Positions 34,495 to 43,630 of a stretch of DNA of 62,096 bases are shown here, in pieces. The number at the start of each line of letters is the position of its first letter. Position 1 is the first letter of the stretch. The notes under the pieces were generated by a model. It made no database searches, had not been told where the DNA came from, and worked only from the letters and a program-made list of their open reading frames with translations. Source of the stretch: Candidatus Saccharimonadota bacterium (GTDB taxonomy: Bacteria > Patescibacteriota > Saccharimonadia > Saccharimonadales > UBA4665); the NCBI GenBank assembly GCA_003164595.1, contig PLTT01000013.1, forward strand, positions 72,042 through 134,137, given 5' to 3'. A program made the translations under genes and the position numbers.

Positions 34495-36291
34495 ATGGTT
34501 AACAAAGTCATTGGGTCACTAGTAAATCTAAACCAACCTGGCCGTTATGTACACTGGTCAATCTTCACAGTTTCAGTAGCCAATTTAATCCTAATTGCCG
34601 TTATGGTGCTGATTTTCGGGCTAGCTCTTTTGCTACCTTTCCCTAGGGGAGATAGCGAAAATGAAATTGAAGTCGCTTCAGACAGTGACGAATCAAGCGA
34701 GAATCTATCCGCCAAAGATCATTCAAGTGATAGCAATATGTGGACGCACAGGGTGCGCAAATTTGCTTTGAAAATACTACCACCCGGTAAACTGTTGCCT
34801 GATCGTCAACCAGCTTATGTTGCTTCATGGATTTATGTTTTTGGAGTAGCAAGCTTGGCGGCTTTTGGGATGGTCATAGTGTCTGGCATAGGTCTGGCTA
34901 TAGGCGGGCCTACCTGGTGGCAGACTAACCCTCTCGGCCACTTCTTTAATAGCATGCATCTTTGGAGTGTTGAGCTATTCATGGCTTTCTTGGTTATTCA
35001 TTTATGGGGTAAATTTTGGATGGCTGCCTGGCGGGGCAAGCGCCGTTTGACCTGGATATTAGGCGTAGCATCATTTCTAGCTGCAATTGTAGAATGCTTT
35101 ACCGGCTACCTCTCGCAGCAAAATTTTGACGCCCAGTGGATTGCTACAAACGGTAAAGACGCCATTAATGCTACCGGGCTAGGAACATTTTTCAATTTGA
35201 TGAATAGTGGTCAAATGCTAATGTGGCATATTGTATTAATCCCGATTGCTTTGACTGCGTTAATTGGTGCGCATATTCTAATGGTTCGCGTACGGGGGGT
35301 GTCACACCCATTGCCGACAAAAAGGCCTCATGGTCGGGCTGCACGAAAAGCTGCCGCAGCCGCCGATTCTGCTCATTGGCGAGGTCCGACAAGGCGTTAC
35401 GATATCCTCAAGGAGGGAACTATCGCTACTGTTGTCGTGCTCCTGCTGGTGCTTGGTTTGGCTGCGGTCTTATCGTCCCCGGACGAGCCATCTGTAACTG
35501 TGGCCAGTTGGTCAAAGATAGCACCGGCTGATTTTATGGCCACGGCAGCCTCGGAATTGGCTGGTACAAGCGAAACCGCTACGTACGGTCCGCCATACAA
35601 TAATGGATCGGTAAATGTGCAAAAGATCGGTATATCCTGGCAACTTCTTTCTGGAGTTCACCAGTCGATAAATCCTTCACAAACTTTTGTCCTTGCGCCC
35701 CTTGCTACTAACGCCTCAACCAACTCATCGCTGACTAAGGCCTTGGGAGTATACGACAAGGCCAATAATAAACAACAATTGATCTGGGCAAATAACTATT
35801 TAAGCGCCGTTCAAAACGTGTCCTTTGCATCCGGCAAGCCAGTTGTGCCTAGAGCTGATGATGGACCGGTGCCAACGCTTATTGCCACCGAGCTAACTTT
35901 GGCTCAGTCCGGGGCGATTGATGCCGATTTACTAGCCCAACAACCTTTTTATGGCTCAAACTATACAAAGCCACTGTTATTTATAGAAGATGGTAATTAT
36001 TTCTCATCGTTGGCCCAGAAAGACAAACTAACCGGCACTCAATGGGGTGTTATGAATGAGACTGGTAGGTATCCCGGACAACCATGGTTGTGGCTCTACA
36101 CTCTTTGGTATCAGGTACCTGGCTTTAGCTCTTCTGCAAATGTTGACCTGATTGCAATCTATCTAACAGCCCTGGCAACCGTTATGCTACTGGCAGTACC
36201 ATTCATACCAGGATTACGCGATATACCCAGGGTGATACCAATTCATCGTCTTGTGTGGCGTCGCTGGAACCGACACAATAAGCGTTCGTAA
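34495..36291 (+). CDS. cytochrome b (b6-type N-terminal domain) membrane protein
   Basis: A 598-residue protein. Residues 20-48 form a membrane helix, 50-80 an acidic linker, and about 105-275 a cytochrome b N-terminal domain with four helices. The candidate heme ligands are H155 and H169 on one helix (13 between) and H245 and H260 on another (14 between, as in b6). A further helix (about 308-328), a ~220-residue extracellular domain and a final helix ending PFIPGLRDIPRVIPIHRL follow; this end recalls actinobacterial cytochrome b subunits. No Rieske, cytochrome c or oxidase gene is nearby. GGGGAT supplies the ribosome site. It probably handles quinol electrons, partner unknown. Confidence 0.82.
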   Translation: MVNKVIGSLVNLNQPGRYVHWSIFTVSVANLILIAVMVLIFGLALLLPFPRGDSENEIEVASDSDESSENLSAKDHSSDSNMWTHRVRKFALKILPPGKLLPDRQPAYVASWIYVFGVASLAAFGMVIVSGIGLAIGGPTWWQTNPLGHFFNSMHLWSVELFMAFLVIHLWGKFWMAAWRGKRRLTWILGVASFLAAIVECFTGYLSQQNFDAQWIATNGKDAINATGLGTFFNLMNSGQMLMWHIVLIPIALTALIGAHILMVRVRGVSHPLPTKRPHGRAARKAAAAADSAHWRGPTRRYDILKEGTIATVVVLLLVLGLAAVLSSPDEPSVTVASWSKIAPADFMATAASELAGTSETATYGPPYNNGSVNVQKIGISWQLLSGVHQSINPSQTFVLAPLATNASTNSSLTKALGVYDKANNKQQLIWANNYLSAVQNVSFASGKPVVPRADDGPVPTLIATELTLAQSGAIDADLLAQQPFYGSNYTKPLLFIEDGNYFSSLAQKDKLTGTQWGVMNETGRYPGQPWLWLYTLWYQVPGFSSSANVDLIAIYLTALATVMLLAVPFIPGLRDIPRVIPIHRLVWRRWNRHNKRS

Positions 36292-36301
36292 GCAACTACT
36301 T

Positions 36302-38680
36302 TTAAATACCTTGATGATCCCATTTCCAATTAACAATTTCCGGCATGTCTATCCCGTGCTGATTGATAAAGTTGGAATGTTCAATTAATTTCTCTTCCAT
36401 CATCTGTTTAAGATTGGCTGCCTCGTCTCCAGTAATTCCAGCTCGCTGGATAACATCCATGACTAAGTGAAAACGGTCCATATCGTTTCGAACGGTCATG
36501 TCAAAGGCTGTAGTAATCGTACCTTCTTCTTTATAGCCTCGGACATGCAGATTTCGGTTGTTTCTCCTATAAGTTAGGCGGTGAATTAGCCAAGGGTAAC
36601 CATGGAATGCAAAGATTATCTCTTTATCTTTAGTGAATAATTCATCGTATTCTGGGTCGCTCATGCCGTGAGGGTGTTCATCGTTTGGCTCCAGCCGCAT
36701 CAAATCAATTACATTTACTACTCTAATCTTTAGGGTGGGCAGGTGAGAACGCAGTATGGAGACTGCCGCAAGGGTTTCCAATGTTGGCACGTCACCGGCA
36801 CAAGCCATTACGACATCTGGTTCCCCGCCCTCATCATTACTGGCCCAATCCCAGATACTAACACCTTTTGAACAATGCGTAATCGCTTCATCCATAGATA
36901 GCCACTGAGGACTATCATGTTTTCCTGTGACTGTTAGATTGATGTAGTTACGACTCCTAAGACAATGATCCATGGTTGATAGCAGGCAATTAGCATCGGG
37001 AGGTAGGTAAATGCGAACTATTGCTGATTTTTTGTTTACTAAGTGATCTATGAAGCCTGGATCTTGATGCGTAAAACCATTGTGGTCTTGGCGCCAGACA
37101 TGAGATGTCAGTAGATAATTTAGTGAGGCGATCTCTCGGCGCCAGTGTAATTCAGATGACATTTTTATCCATTTGGCGTGTTGGTTAACCATAGAGTCGA
37201 CGATTCGAATAAATGCCTCATAACTGTGAAAGACCCCATGTCTACCGGTTAGCAAGTAGCCCTCTAGCCATCCTTCGGCTTGGTGCTCACTGAGCATTGA
37301 GTCGAAAACGGCACCACTGGTTGCCAAAAATTCATCCGTCGGTTTGATTCTTGCCGACCACTGGCGATTGGTGACTTCAAATATTGCTTCCAGGCGGTTC
37401 GATATAGCCTCATCGGGTCCGAAAATTCTAAAATTGTGGTGTTCTTGATTAAGTTTAATAATGTCACGCAGGTAAGGCCCCAGAGCATGGACGTTGCCTA
37501 TATTGGCAATACTACGATACTCAACATCGACTGCATAGTTCTCGAATTCGGGCATAACAAGCTCTCGTAACAGTTCTCCGCCATTGGCGTGAACATTTGA
37601 ACCCATACGTTGCTCGCCAGTTGGAGCAAGCTCGGCAAGCTCTGGTAATAGCTTGCCAGAATCATCGAACAATTCCTGAGGCTTATAGCTGGCTAGCCAT
37701 TCCTCTAAGAGAGGCAGATTATTAGGATGGTCTTGGTCTACGAGCAGAGGTACTTGGTGTGACCGAAAACTGTTTTCTATAGGTAAATTATCAATAGTTT
37801 TTGGCCCCGTCCAGCCTTTTGGCGAGCTAAGAATGATCATTGGCCAACGTGGCCTAGTGCTGTCATTATTATCGCGGGCATTAGTTTGAATTCGTTTAAT
37901 CTCTTCAATCGCTTCATCAAGTTTTGCGGCCATTAATTGGTGCATTTTTTCTGGGTCATCTCCTTCCACGAAGTAAGGCGTCCAGCCGTAACCATAAAAT
38001 AGCTGCTCCAGCTCTTCATGCTCGATTCGGGCTAGTAAGGTTGGGTTGCTAATCTTGTAGCCATTAAGGTGCAGTATTGGCAGGACAGCACCATCGGTCT
38101 TCGGGTTAAGAAATTTATTAGAATGCCAAGCTGTAGCCAGAGGTCCAGTTTCTGCCTCGCCATCACCAACTACGCACGCTGTGATTAACCCGGGGTTATC
38201 AAAGACAGCTCCAAAGGCGTGCGATAGGGAATAACCGAGTTCACCGCCTTCATGAATTGATCCTGGTACTTGGGGAGATACATGGCTTGACAGCCCACCA
38301 GGAAATGAAAACATTTGGAATAGCTTTTTTAATCCGTTCTCATCCTGGGTAACTTCTGGGTAGTATTCCGAAAACGTTCCTTCCAAATATACGTTACCCA
38401 CAACCGCTGGTCCGCCATGGCCCGGTCCTGAAATGTAAATCATGTTGAGCCCGTATTTTTTGATGATTCGGTTTAAATGAACATATATAAAATTTTGCCC
38501 AGGAGTGGTTCCCCAATGACCAAGCAACAACTTTTTGATATGCTCGATTCGCAGTGGTTCTCGGAGGAGCGGGTTGTCGCACAGATATATCTGACCGACA
38601 GATAAATAATTGGCGGCTCGCCAATAACTATTCAGCTTACCGAGCTCTGTCTTGCTTAACGGTTTGTCTATGGAATCCAT
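36302..38680 (-). CDS. xfp: phosphoketolase
   Basis: Thiamine-diphosphate enzyme that splits xylulose-5-P (and often fructose-6-P) with phosphate into acetyl-phosphate and glyceraldehyde-3-P or erythrose-4-P. The 792 residues match the family. Landmarks are [57 protein letters not shown] (split by position, about 171-191) and [24 protein letters not shown] precedes the ATG. It lies 27 nt downstream of ackA, which uses its acetyl-phosphate, so the two are an operon. Confidence 0.97.
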   Translation of the reverse strand: MDSIDKPLSKTELGKLNSYWRAANYLSVGQIYLCDNPLLREPLRIEHIKKLLLGHWGTTPGQNFIYVHLNRIIKKYGLNMIYISGPGHGGPAVVGNVYLEGTFSEYYPEVTQDENGLKKLFQMFSFPGGLSSHVSPQVPGSIHEGGELGYSLSHAFGAVFDNPGLITACVVGDGEAETGPLATAWHSNKFLNPKTDGAVLPILHLNGYKISNPTLLARIEHEELEQLFYGYGWTPYFVEGDDPEKMHQLMAAKLDEAIEEIKRIQTNARDNNDSTRPRWPMIILSSPKGWTGPKTIDNLPIENSFRSHQVPLLVDQDHPNNLPLLEEWLASYKPQELFDDSGKLLPELAELAPTGEQRMGSNVHANGGELLRELVMPEFENYAVDVEYRSIANIGNVHALGPYLRDIIKLNQEHHNFRIFGPDEAISNRLEAIFEVTNRQWSARIKPTDEFLATSGAVFDSMLSEHQAEGWLEGYLLTGRHGVFHSYEAFIRIVDSMVNQHAKWIKMSSELHWRREIASLNYLLTSHVWRQDHNGFTHQDPGFIDHLVNKKSAIVRIYLPPDANCLLSTMDHCLRSRNYINLTVTGKHDSPQWLSMDEAITHCSKGVSIWDWASNDEGGEPDVVMACAGDVPTLETLAAVSILRSHLPTLKIRVVNVIDLMRLEPNDEHPHGMSDPEYDELFTKDKEIIFAFHGYPWLIHRLTYRRNNRNLHVRGYKEEGTITTAFDMTVRNDMDRFHLVMDVIQRAGITGDEAANLKQMMEEKLIEHSNFINQHGIDMPEIVNWKWDHQGI

Positions 38681-38707
38681 ACTTTTTCCACCCCTCTGGT
38701 TTTACGC

Positions 38708-39895
38708 TTATGCAATTAACTGTTTCACTTCTCGGGCAATCGACAGTGCCTCGTCTGCGGGAATAATCCTTACACTTACTTGGCTGTCAGGATCAGATAT
38801 TTGCCCCTGGTGCCTAGAATTACTTGATTCATCAAGCTTTATCCCCAAGTATTCTAGTCCCTCACAAATACGTGAGCGGATAGCTGCCGATTGTTCCCCG
38901 ATGCCGCCAGTAAAAACCAATTGATCAACTCCACCAAGTGCTGCAGAAAGGGCCCCAATAGCTTTCCTAACCTGATAGCAGAATAATTCTACGGCTTCGG
39001 CGGCACGGTGATCGCTCATCTCACTATCTAGAAGTGTTTTCATATCGCCGCTAATACCTGACACTCCTTTTAATCCAGACTCAAAGTTCGTCATGTGGCT
39101 AAACTCTTCAATCGTAATGCCAAATTGCTTACTTAGGAAGCTCACAACTCCCGGATCTAAATCACCAGACCTACTACTCATCATAATTCCTGACGCTGGT
39201 GTAAAGCCCATGGTCATGTCTATTGGATGGCCATCGCTTATTGCCGCCAAGCTAGCGCCACTACCCAAATGTGCAAAAATTAGTCTACCATTGGCCGCGG
39301 ACTCGTCAATCTGTTTCAGCTCCGACAGAAGATAACTATAGGACAAGCCATGAAAGCCATAACGACGCAATCCATCATCTTGGTATTGATGGGGTAAGGG
39401 GATTATCTGAGCAATTCGAGGGAGATTATGGAAAAAGGCACTATCAAAAATCGCATATTGCTGGACGCCTGGGAACTTTTTACCTAGTTCAGCTACCAGC
39501 TGCAAAGACTTTGATGTGTGTTCGGGGTCGAAGCTGGCAATGTCCCCTAGGTCTTTCTCTAGATTTGGAGTGACTGGCTGGGAAGTGTAATAATGCTGAC
39601 CACCCCGAACAAAACGACTACCAATTGCGGTTGGGTATGCGTCTTTAGCTTTTTCTCCAATTATATCAATGAGGTTGCCAATCGCTGCATCTGTATCCGA
39701 CCCATCAACCACTAGCGACTCCGACTCGCCATGTCTGTCTTTAATAATAATTGAAGCATCTGTTTGGCCAATATTAATTAGTGATATATCAAAAAGTTTT
39801 TCTATAGGTTCTTGATCAACCTCGGCTTTAAACATTGCTAATTTGACGGAAGAAGACCCCCCATTAACTGATAGAATATTGCTTATGCTGCCCAC
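38708..39895 (-). CDS. ackA: acetate kinase
   Basis: ASKHA-fold kinase of 395 residues that makes ATP and acetate from acetyl-phosphate and ADP. Motifs: N-terminal ILSVNGGSSSVKLAMF, RRYGFHGLSYSYL, FAHLGSGASLAAI, TPASGIMMSSRSGDLDPGV and DQLVFTGGIGEQSAAIR. The start codon is GTG, 6 nt after a TATTAT -10 box. It is the first gene of the ackA-xfp operon. Confidence 0.96.
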   Translation of the reverse strand: MGSISNILSVNGGSSSVKLAMFKAEVDQEPIEKLFDISLINIGQTDASIIIKDRHGESESLVVDGSDTDAAIGNLIDIIGEKAKDAYPTAIGSRFVRGGQHYYTSQPVTPNLEKDLGDIASFDPEHTSKSLQLVAELGKKFPGVQQYAIFDSAFFHNLPRIAQIIPLPHQYQDDGLRRYGFHGLSYSYLLSELKQIDESAANGRLIFAHLGSGASLAAISDGHPIDMTMGFTPASGIMMSSRSGDLDPGVVSFLSKQFGITIEEFSHMTNFESGLKGVSGISGDMKTLLDSEMSDHRAAEAVELFCYQVRKAIGALSAALGGVDQLVFTGGIGEQSAAIRSRICEGLEYLGIKLDESSNSRHQGQISDPDSQVSVRIIPADEALSIAREVKQLIA

Positions 39896-39901
39896 GTAAT
39901 A

Positions 39902-39907
39902 ATAATA
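39902..39907 (-). promoter_or_regulatory. -10 box of ackA-xfp, leaderless type
   Basis: TATTAT on the minus strand ends 6 nt before the ackA GTG. The -35 is unclear. Confidence 0.45.
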
Positions 39908-40010
39908 GCAGAATATATAGATATATTCGCCAAAACTCGAGCTTTATTGGTGAATGTTTCTGCAGTCTCCTGGAGTATGGTCTCTTCTGGATTTACTCAT
40001 GTTTCACCGA

Positions 40011-41198
40011 CTAGGACCCGTCAAATATTTTTAGCCCTTTTATTTCATCGGGCAAGAATCCCTCGGCTGGCTTAAAGTTGGCCTGCCACTTATAGCCTTT
40101 ATTGTAACCTAGCTCCTGCATCAGCTTGGTCGGGGCATTTCTTACAGCTAGTGGTACGGGTAGGTCAGGGAAGTCTCTGGCAGCTGACTCGGCCCGGGAC
40201 ATAGCATCGGCAATCGTTCGGGATTTTTTTGTCTTAGCAAGCACGGTGGCGCAATGAAAGAGTGCATATTTGCACTCCGGCATTCCGATTCGCTCGACGG
40301 CCTGAAAGGTAGCGACCGCTAGATTAAGAGCGGCTGATGCTTCTAGTCCAACATCTTCCGAAGCAAAAATTACCATTCGTCGAGCAACAAATTTGGGATC
40401 CTCGCCGGCATTTAGCATGCGTGCTAGATAATATAGAGTAGCACTGGGATCACTGCCCCTCATGGATTTTATGAAAGCACTGATCACATTGTAGTGATTT
40501 TCGCCCTTCTTGTCATAGCCGGGTAGTCTTTTTTGAGCAGCTGTAGTGACGATGTCGGCCGTAATTTTTCCATTGGTTAATTGCTCAGCTAACTCCAGGT
40601 TGCCTAGAGCGACTCTTGCATCACCACCGGAAAGTTCTGCGAGCAAATCAATACTCTCTTTGGGCAAACGCTTGACCGTTAGGTTCTCGGCTTTAGCTGC
40701 TTTCTTAATTATCGTTACAATATCATCCTTCGTCAGGGGCTCGAGAATTAGCACTCGGGAGCGACTCAATAATGGGTTAATTACCTCAAAACTTGGGTTT
40801 TCAGTAGTCGCACCTATTAAAACGATTGTGCCGTGCTCGACGTGAGGCAGAAATGCATCTTGCTGGCTTTTGCTAAATCTATGTATTTCATCTACGAATA
40901 AAATTGTTTGGAGTCCCAGTCGCTGGTTGACTTCGGCCTGGGAGACAACCTTAGTTATATCGGCTTTTCCGGCGGTAACTGCACTTAATTCTACGAATTC
41001 AGCATTTGTCTCTTTGGCGATAATCCTAGCTAGTGTTGTTTTGCCACTCCCAGGTGGCCCCCACAATATTAGGCTGGTAGGTTGTTTGTGCTCTATAATT
41101 TCATGGATTATTTTGCCAGTATCCACGAGATGATGCTGCCCGACAATATTTTCCAATTTTTCCGGACGCATTCTATCTGCAAGGGGCCTAAAACTCAT
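40011..41198 (-). CDS. rarA: replication-associated recombination protein A (RarA/MgsA)
   Basis: Clamp-loader-like AAA+ ATPase of 395 residues acting at stalled replication forks. N-terminal LADRMRPEKLENIVGQHHL, Walker A GPPGSGKTT (about residues 46-54), Walker B ILFVDEIHRF, sensor-1 IGATTENPSFEV and the C-terminal tetramerisation region with FVARRMVIFASEDVGLE are all present. TATACT ends 6 nt before the ATG. Confidence 0.95.
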   Translation of the reverse strand: MSFRPLADRMRPEKLENIVGQHHLVDTGKIIHEIIEHKQPTSLILWGPPGSGKTTLARIIAKETNAEFVELSAVTAGKADITKVVSQAEVNQRLGLQTILFVDEIHRFSKSQQDAFLPHVEHGTIVLIGATTENPSFEVINPLLSRSRVLILEPLTKDDIVTIIKKAAKAENLTVKRLPKESIDLLAELSGGDARVALGNLELAEQLTNGKITADIVTTAAQKRLPGYDKKGENHYNVISAFIKSMRGSDPSATLYYLARMLNAGEDPKFVARRMVIFASEDVGLEASAALNLAVATFQAVERIGMPECKYALFHCATVLAKTKKSRTIADAMSRAESAARDFPDLPVPLAVRNAPTKLMQELGYNKGYKWQANFKPAEGFLPDEIKGLKIFDGS

Positions 41199-41204
41199 AC
41201 TTAT

Positions 41205-41210
41205 AGTATA
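41205..41210 (-). promoter_or_regulatory. -10 box of rarA, leaderless type
   Basis: TATACT on the minus strand, 6 nt upstream of the ATG. Confidence 0.55.
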
Positions 41211-41331
41211 GCGTAGAGCAAGCGACTATTATCGATAGTTTTGCCAAGCCATCAAATCATTGTGATTTGATGATACCTGGGTAATCGGCATTTTTAGTTT
41301 ACGAGGAGTATAATCCGAGGTAGTTATAAAT

Positions 41332-41349
41332 ATGAGTTTTACTAAATGA
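41332..41349 (+). CDS. putative leader peptide MSFTK
   Basis: Five codons plus TGA. The stop runs into the GGAG ribosome site (TGAGGAG) of the ABC ATPase at 41363, so ribosomes on it would cover that site. TATAAT (41309-41314) and GAGGT lie upstream. This one is leadered, unlike those at 25769 and 30266. Confidence 0.3.
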   Translation: MSFTK

Positions 41350-41362
41350 GGAGATTGTAATT

Positions 41363-42349
41363 ATGTCTGAATTTATTGTTACTACAAAAAACCTCAAGAA
41401 ATATTTCTCTTCAAGAAGTGGTACTGTTAAGGCTGTAGACGGAGTTAATCTTGCCGTACGACAGGGTGAAATATTTGGCTTTTTAGGTCCCAACGGAGCT
41501 GGCAAAACGACCACTTTACGAATGCTAGCAACGCTTATGACCCCAACAAGTGGGACGATTAATATCGCCGGATTTGATGTCGCCAAGCAGCCTGATGAGG
41601 TTCGTCGCCATATTGGTTATGTTGGCCAGAATGGAGGGTCAGACAGGCCGGCCACTGGAGTAGAGAATCTTATACTGCAGGGTCGCCTTTATGGAATGAG
41701 CCATGCAGAGGCAAATGAACGTGCTAGGGAATTAGTCAAGCTACTACAACTTAACGACTTCGCCGACAGAATCGTCTATACCTATTCTGGAGGCCAACGC
41801 CGCAGATTGGACGTTGCTATTGGTATCATGCATCGCCCTGATGTGCTTTTTCTTGACGAACCAACTGTCGGGCTTGACCCACAGAACAGAGCAAACTTAT
41901 GGGATGAAATAACCAAACTTAAATCTCAGGGCGTTACCATCTTCTTGACTACTCACTATATGGAAGAGGCCGACATATTGTCCGATAGATTAACTATTAT
42001 TGATGAGGGTAAGATTGTGGATGAGGGTACGCCCGAAGCCCTCAAAAAAGAGGTCGGTGGTGACTGCATAGCCATCGGCGTTGAGAATCAACAAGATGTT
42101 GGGCAAAAATTAAAAATAGCGATTAAGAAAGAAGGCTACAGTACAAAAATTACCGAAGAATCGGAGCTCATAAAGATCTATGTAAAAGATGGTGCATTGG
42201 TTGTGGGCAGGCTTATGAAACTATTGGATCAACAGAAAGTTAAACTAAGAACAATAACTATTACCGAGCCCTCACTAGACGACGTTTTTCTCCAAAAAAC
42301 TGGCTATTCCTTAAGAGACAAAGATTTAGATGAAGGAGGACAATCATGA
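41363..42349 (+). CDS. DrrA-like ABC exporter ATP-binding protein
   Basis: A 328-residue ATPase of the daunorubicin-resistance (DrrA) family. Walker A is GPNGAGKTT (about residues 42-50), signature YSGGQRRRLDVA, Walker B VLFLDEPTVGLDP, H-loop TTHYMEEAD. The C-terminal ~95 residues include the family's substrate or assembly domain and the EPSLDDVFLQKTG motif. GGAG lies 11 nt before the ATG. The stop overlaps the permease start (ATGA). Confidence 0.93.
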   Translation: MSEFIVTTKNLKKYFSSRSGTVKAVDGVNLAVRQGEIFGFLGPNGAGKTTTLRMLATLMTPTSGTINIAGFDVAKQPDEVRRHIGYVGQNGGSDRPATGVENLILQGRLYGMSHAEANERARELVKLLQLNDFADRIVYTYSGGQRRRLDVAIGIMHRPDVLFLDEPTVGLDPQNRANLWDEITKLKSQGVTIFLTTHYMEEADILSDRLTIIDEGKIVDEGTPEALKKEVGGDCIAIGVENQQDVGQKLKIAIKKEGYSTKITEESELIKIYVKDGALVVGRLMKLLDQQKVKLRTITITEPSLDDVFLQKTGYSLRDKDLDEGGQS

Positions 42350-43104
42350 AAACACTTCGCGATATTCGCCTACTTTTCTGGCGTAAGATGATGGAAACGC
42401 TACGCAACCCGATATACATCGTGGTCAGTATGCTTACTCCAGTCGTCTATCTTTTGTTATTTTCACCCCTTCTAAAAAAGCTGACTATCCCTGGATATAC
42501 GCCAAGTGATGTACTCAATCTGTTTGTCCCTGGGCTACTAGTAATTGTGGCTTTTCTAAGTGGCTTGTTTGTTGGCTACACAATGATAGATGAGGTCAAA
42601 ACAGGCGTGATTGAACGTTTTCGCGTAACGCCAGTCAGTCGTTTTGCTCTTCTGGCTGGTCGAGTCCTAAGGGATCTTGTGAATACCCTTGTTATAGTCA
42701 TATTCTTTACCTTGGTTGCCATACCTTTTGGTTTTCATGTACATATTTTGGGTTATTTAGTGTTGCTGATATTAGTGGCGCTATTGTTAATAACGACTTC
42801 GTCATTTGGTAATGCATTAGGGCTAATACTCAAAGACGAGGATAGATTATCGCCAATAGTTCAAGGTATTAACTTGCCAATAATCCTACTGTCGGGCATG
42901 CTGCTCCCCATGGTTCTAGCCCCGACATGGCTACAAGTAATTGCACACTTCAACCCCGCATATTATGCCGTAGAAGCGGGAAGGTTACTCGTAGCAGGTC
43001 ACATTTTCCAAGCACAGGTTGGCGAAGCGTTTTTGTTTATGGTTCCACTAGCAGTATTCGTTGTGTTTTGGGCAACCAGAGCATTTAACAACGCCCTATC
43101 ATAA
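42346..43104 (+). CDS. DrrB-like ABC-2 permease
   Basis: A 252-residue ABC-2 permease with six helices. The amphipathic N-terminal segment and helix 1 (TLRNPIYIVVSMLTPVVYLLL, trimmed here) are followed by the coupling motif DEVKTGVIERFRVTPVSRFALLAGR (given by its ends, about 80-104) and the family signature LPMVLAPTWLQVIAHFNPAYY near 190. It pairs with the ATPase at 41363 and is translationally coupled to it. The likely cargo is a lipid or hydrophobic compound. Confidence 0.9.
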   Translation: MKTLRDIRLLFWRKMMETLRNPIYIVVSMLTPVVYLLLFSPLLKKLTIPGYTPSDVLNLFVPGLLVIVAFLSGLFVGYTMIDEVKTGVIERFRVTPVSRFALLAGRVLRDLVNTLVIVIFFTLVAIPFGFHVHILGYLVLLILVALLLITTSSFGNALGLILKDEDRLSPIVQGINLPIILLSGMLLPMVLAPTWLQVIAHFNPAYYAVEAGRLLVAGHIFQAQVGEAFLFMVPLAVFVVFWATRAFNNALS

Positions 43105-43165
43105 GTATTAATTGTGTAATAAGAAAATCGAAATCATTACAGATACAAAATACACCAACTCTATA

Positions 43166-43197
43166 TTGACGCATTAATTACTTTATGTTAATATAAT
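43166..43197 (+). promoter_or_regulatory. promoter upstream of structured leader
   Basis: TTGACG (43166-43171) with TAATAT (43189-43194, 17-nt spacer) or overlapping TATAAT (43192-43197). Predicted start of transcription is near 43204, over 400 nt before the ATG at 43631. Confidence 0.55.
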
Positions 43198-43220
43198 GCT
43201 CTCTGTTACGGATTTTGAAA

Positions 43221-43241
43221 AAAGTACATAACAAGTACTTT
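43221..43241 (+). other. leader hairpin 1
   Basis: AAAGTAC and GTACTTT pair over 7 bp around ATAACAA. Confidence 0.4.
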
Positions 43242-43278
43242 AACAAGCTAGATTGTCACAATATATTTAAACTGTGCG

Positions 43279-43338
43279 GCAACCAGAGCAAGATTATAAG
43301 TACAACTTATTTTGTGCTTAGAGTCTTGCGCTGGTTGC
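43279..43338 (+). other. leader hairpin 2 (nested)
   Basis: GCAACCAG (43279-43286) pairs with CTGGTTGC (43331-43338); after a 2-nt internal loop CAAGA pairs with TCTTG. Inside is a second hairpin, ATAAGT/ACTTAT with an ACA loop (43296-43310). Confidence 0.55.
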
Positions 43339-43449
43339 AATAACTGTTGAACGCTAACGCGCTCCGGATATTCCCGTGCAGATAACGTATTGCAATCATT
43401 TTCTAAAAAATTGTAACTTCATTTACATCAACTTTATCCTTTTGAACAT

Positions 43450-43496
43450 GGAAGTGACTTTTTGTAGACGAATATCGTATATAAAAAGTCACTTCC
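43450..43496 (+). other. leader hairpin 3
   Basis: Perfect 14-bp inverted repeat GGAAGTGACTTTTT / AAAAAGTCACTTCC with a 19-nt loop. It could be an RNA stem or a protein-binding site. There is no following T-tract. Confidence 0.6.
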
Positions 43497-43545
43497 CTAA
43501 ACGGAAATGGCGACTTGTGTCCAAAGCAATTTGGCACAACAATCA

Positions 43546-43571
43546 ATATTTCCCGTAAGGAGGGGGAATAT
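43546..43571 (+). other. leader hairpin 4 over a Shine-Dalgarno-like run
   Basis: ATATT and CCC pair with GGG and AATAT around a GTAAGGA loop. The loop and 3' arm contain AAGGAGGGGG, a strong Shine-Dalgarno-like run that has no start codon at normal distance. Confidence 0.4.
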
Positions 43572-43630
43572 CTTAAATAACACCATAAATGTATCAAAGA
43601 ATACCCATCCCTAATAAAGGAGAAACAGAG

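Larger units (their letters stand above)
43105..43630 (+). other. long structured leader of the secreted repeat protein
   Basis: This 526-bp gap holds a promoter near 43166 and then four hairpins in series before the ribosome site at 43618. An ORF through 43376-43558 exists only because of the hairpin arms and is not credible. No known riboswitch or RNA family was recognised. The region could be one long leader or contain a separate small RNA. Confidence 0.5.

Noticed and set aside
35223-35531. 102-codon Cys-rich ORF within the cytochrome b-like gene
   Set aside because: It is a shadow in another frame of a gene with clear heme-ligand motifs.
43376-43558. 60-codon ORF in the structured leader
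   Set aside because: It exists mainly because of the inverted-repeat arms; no ribosome site and no protein-like pattern.
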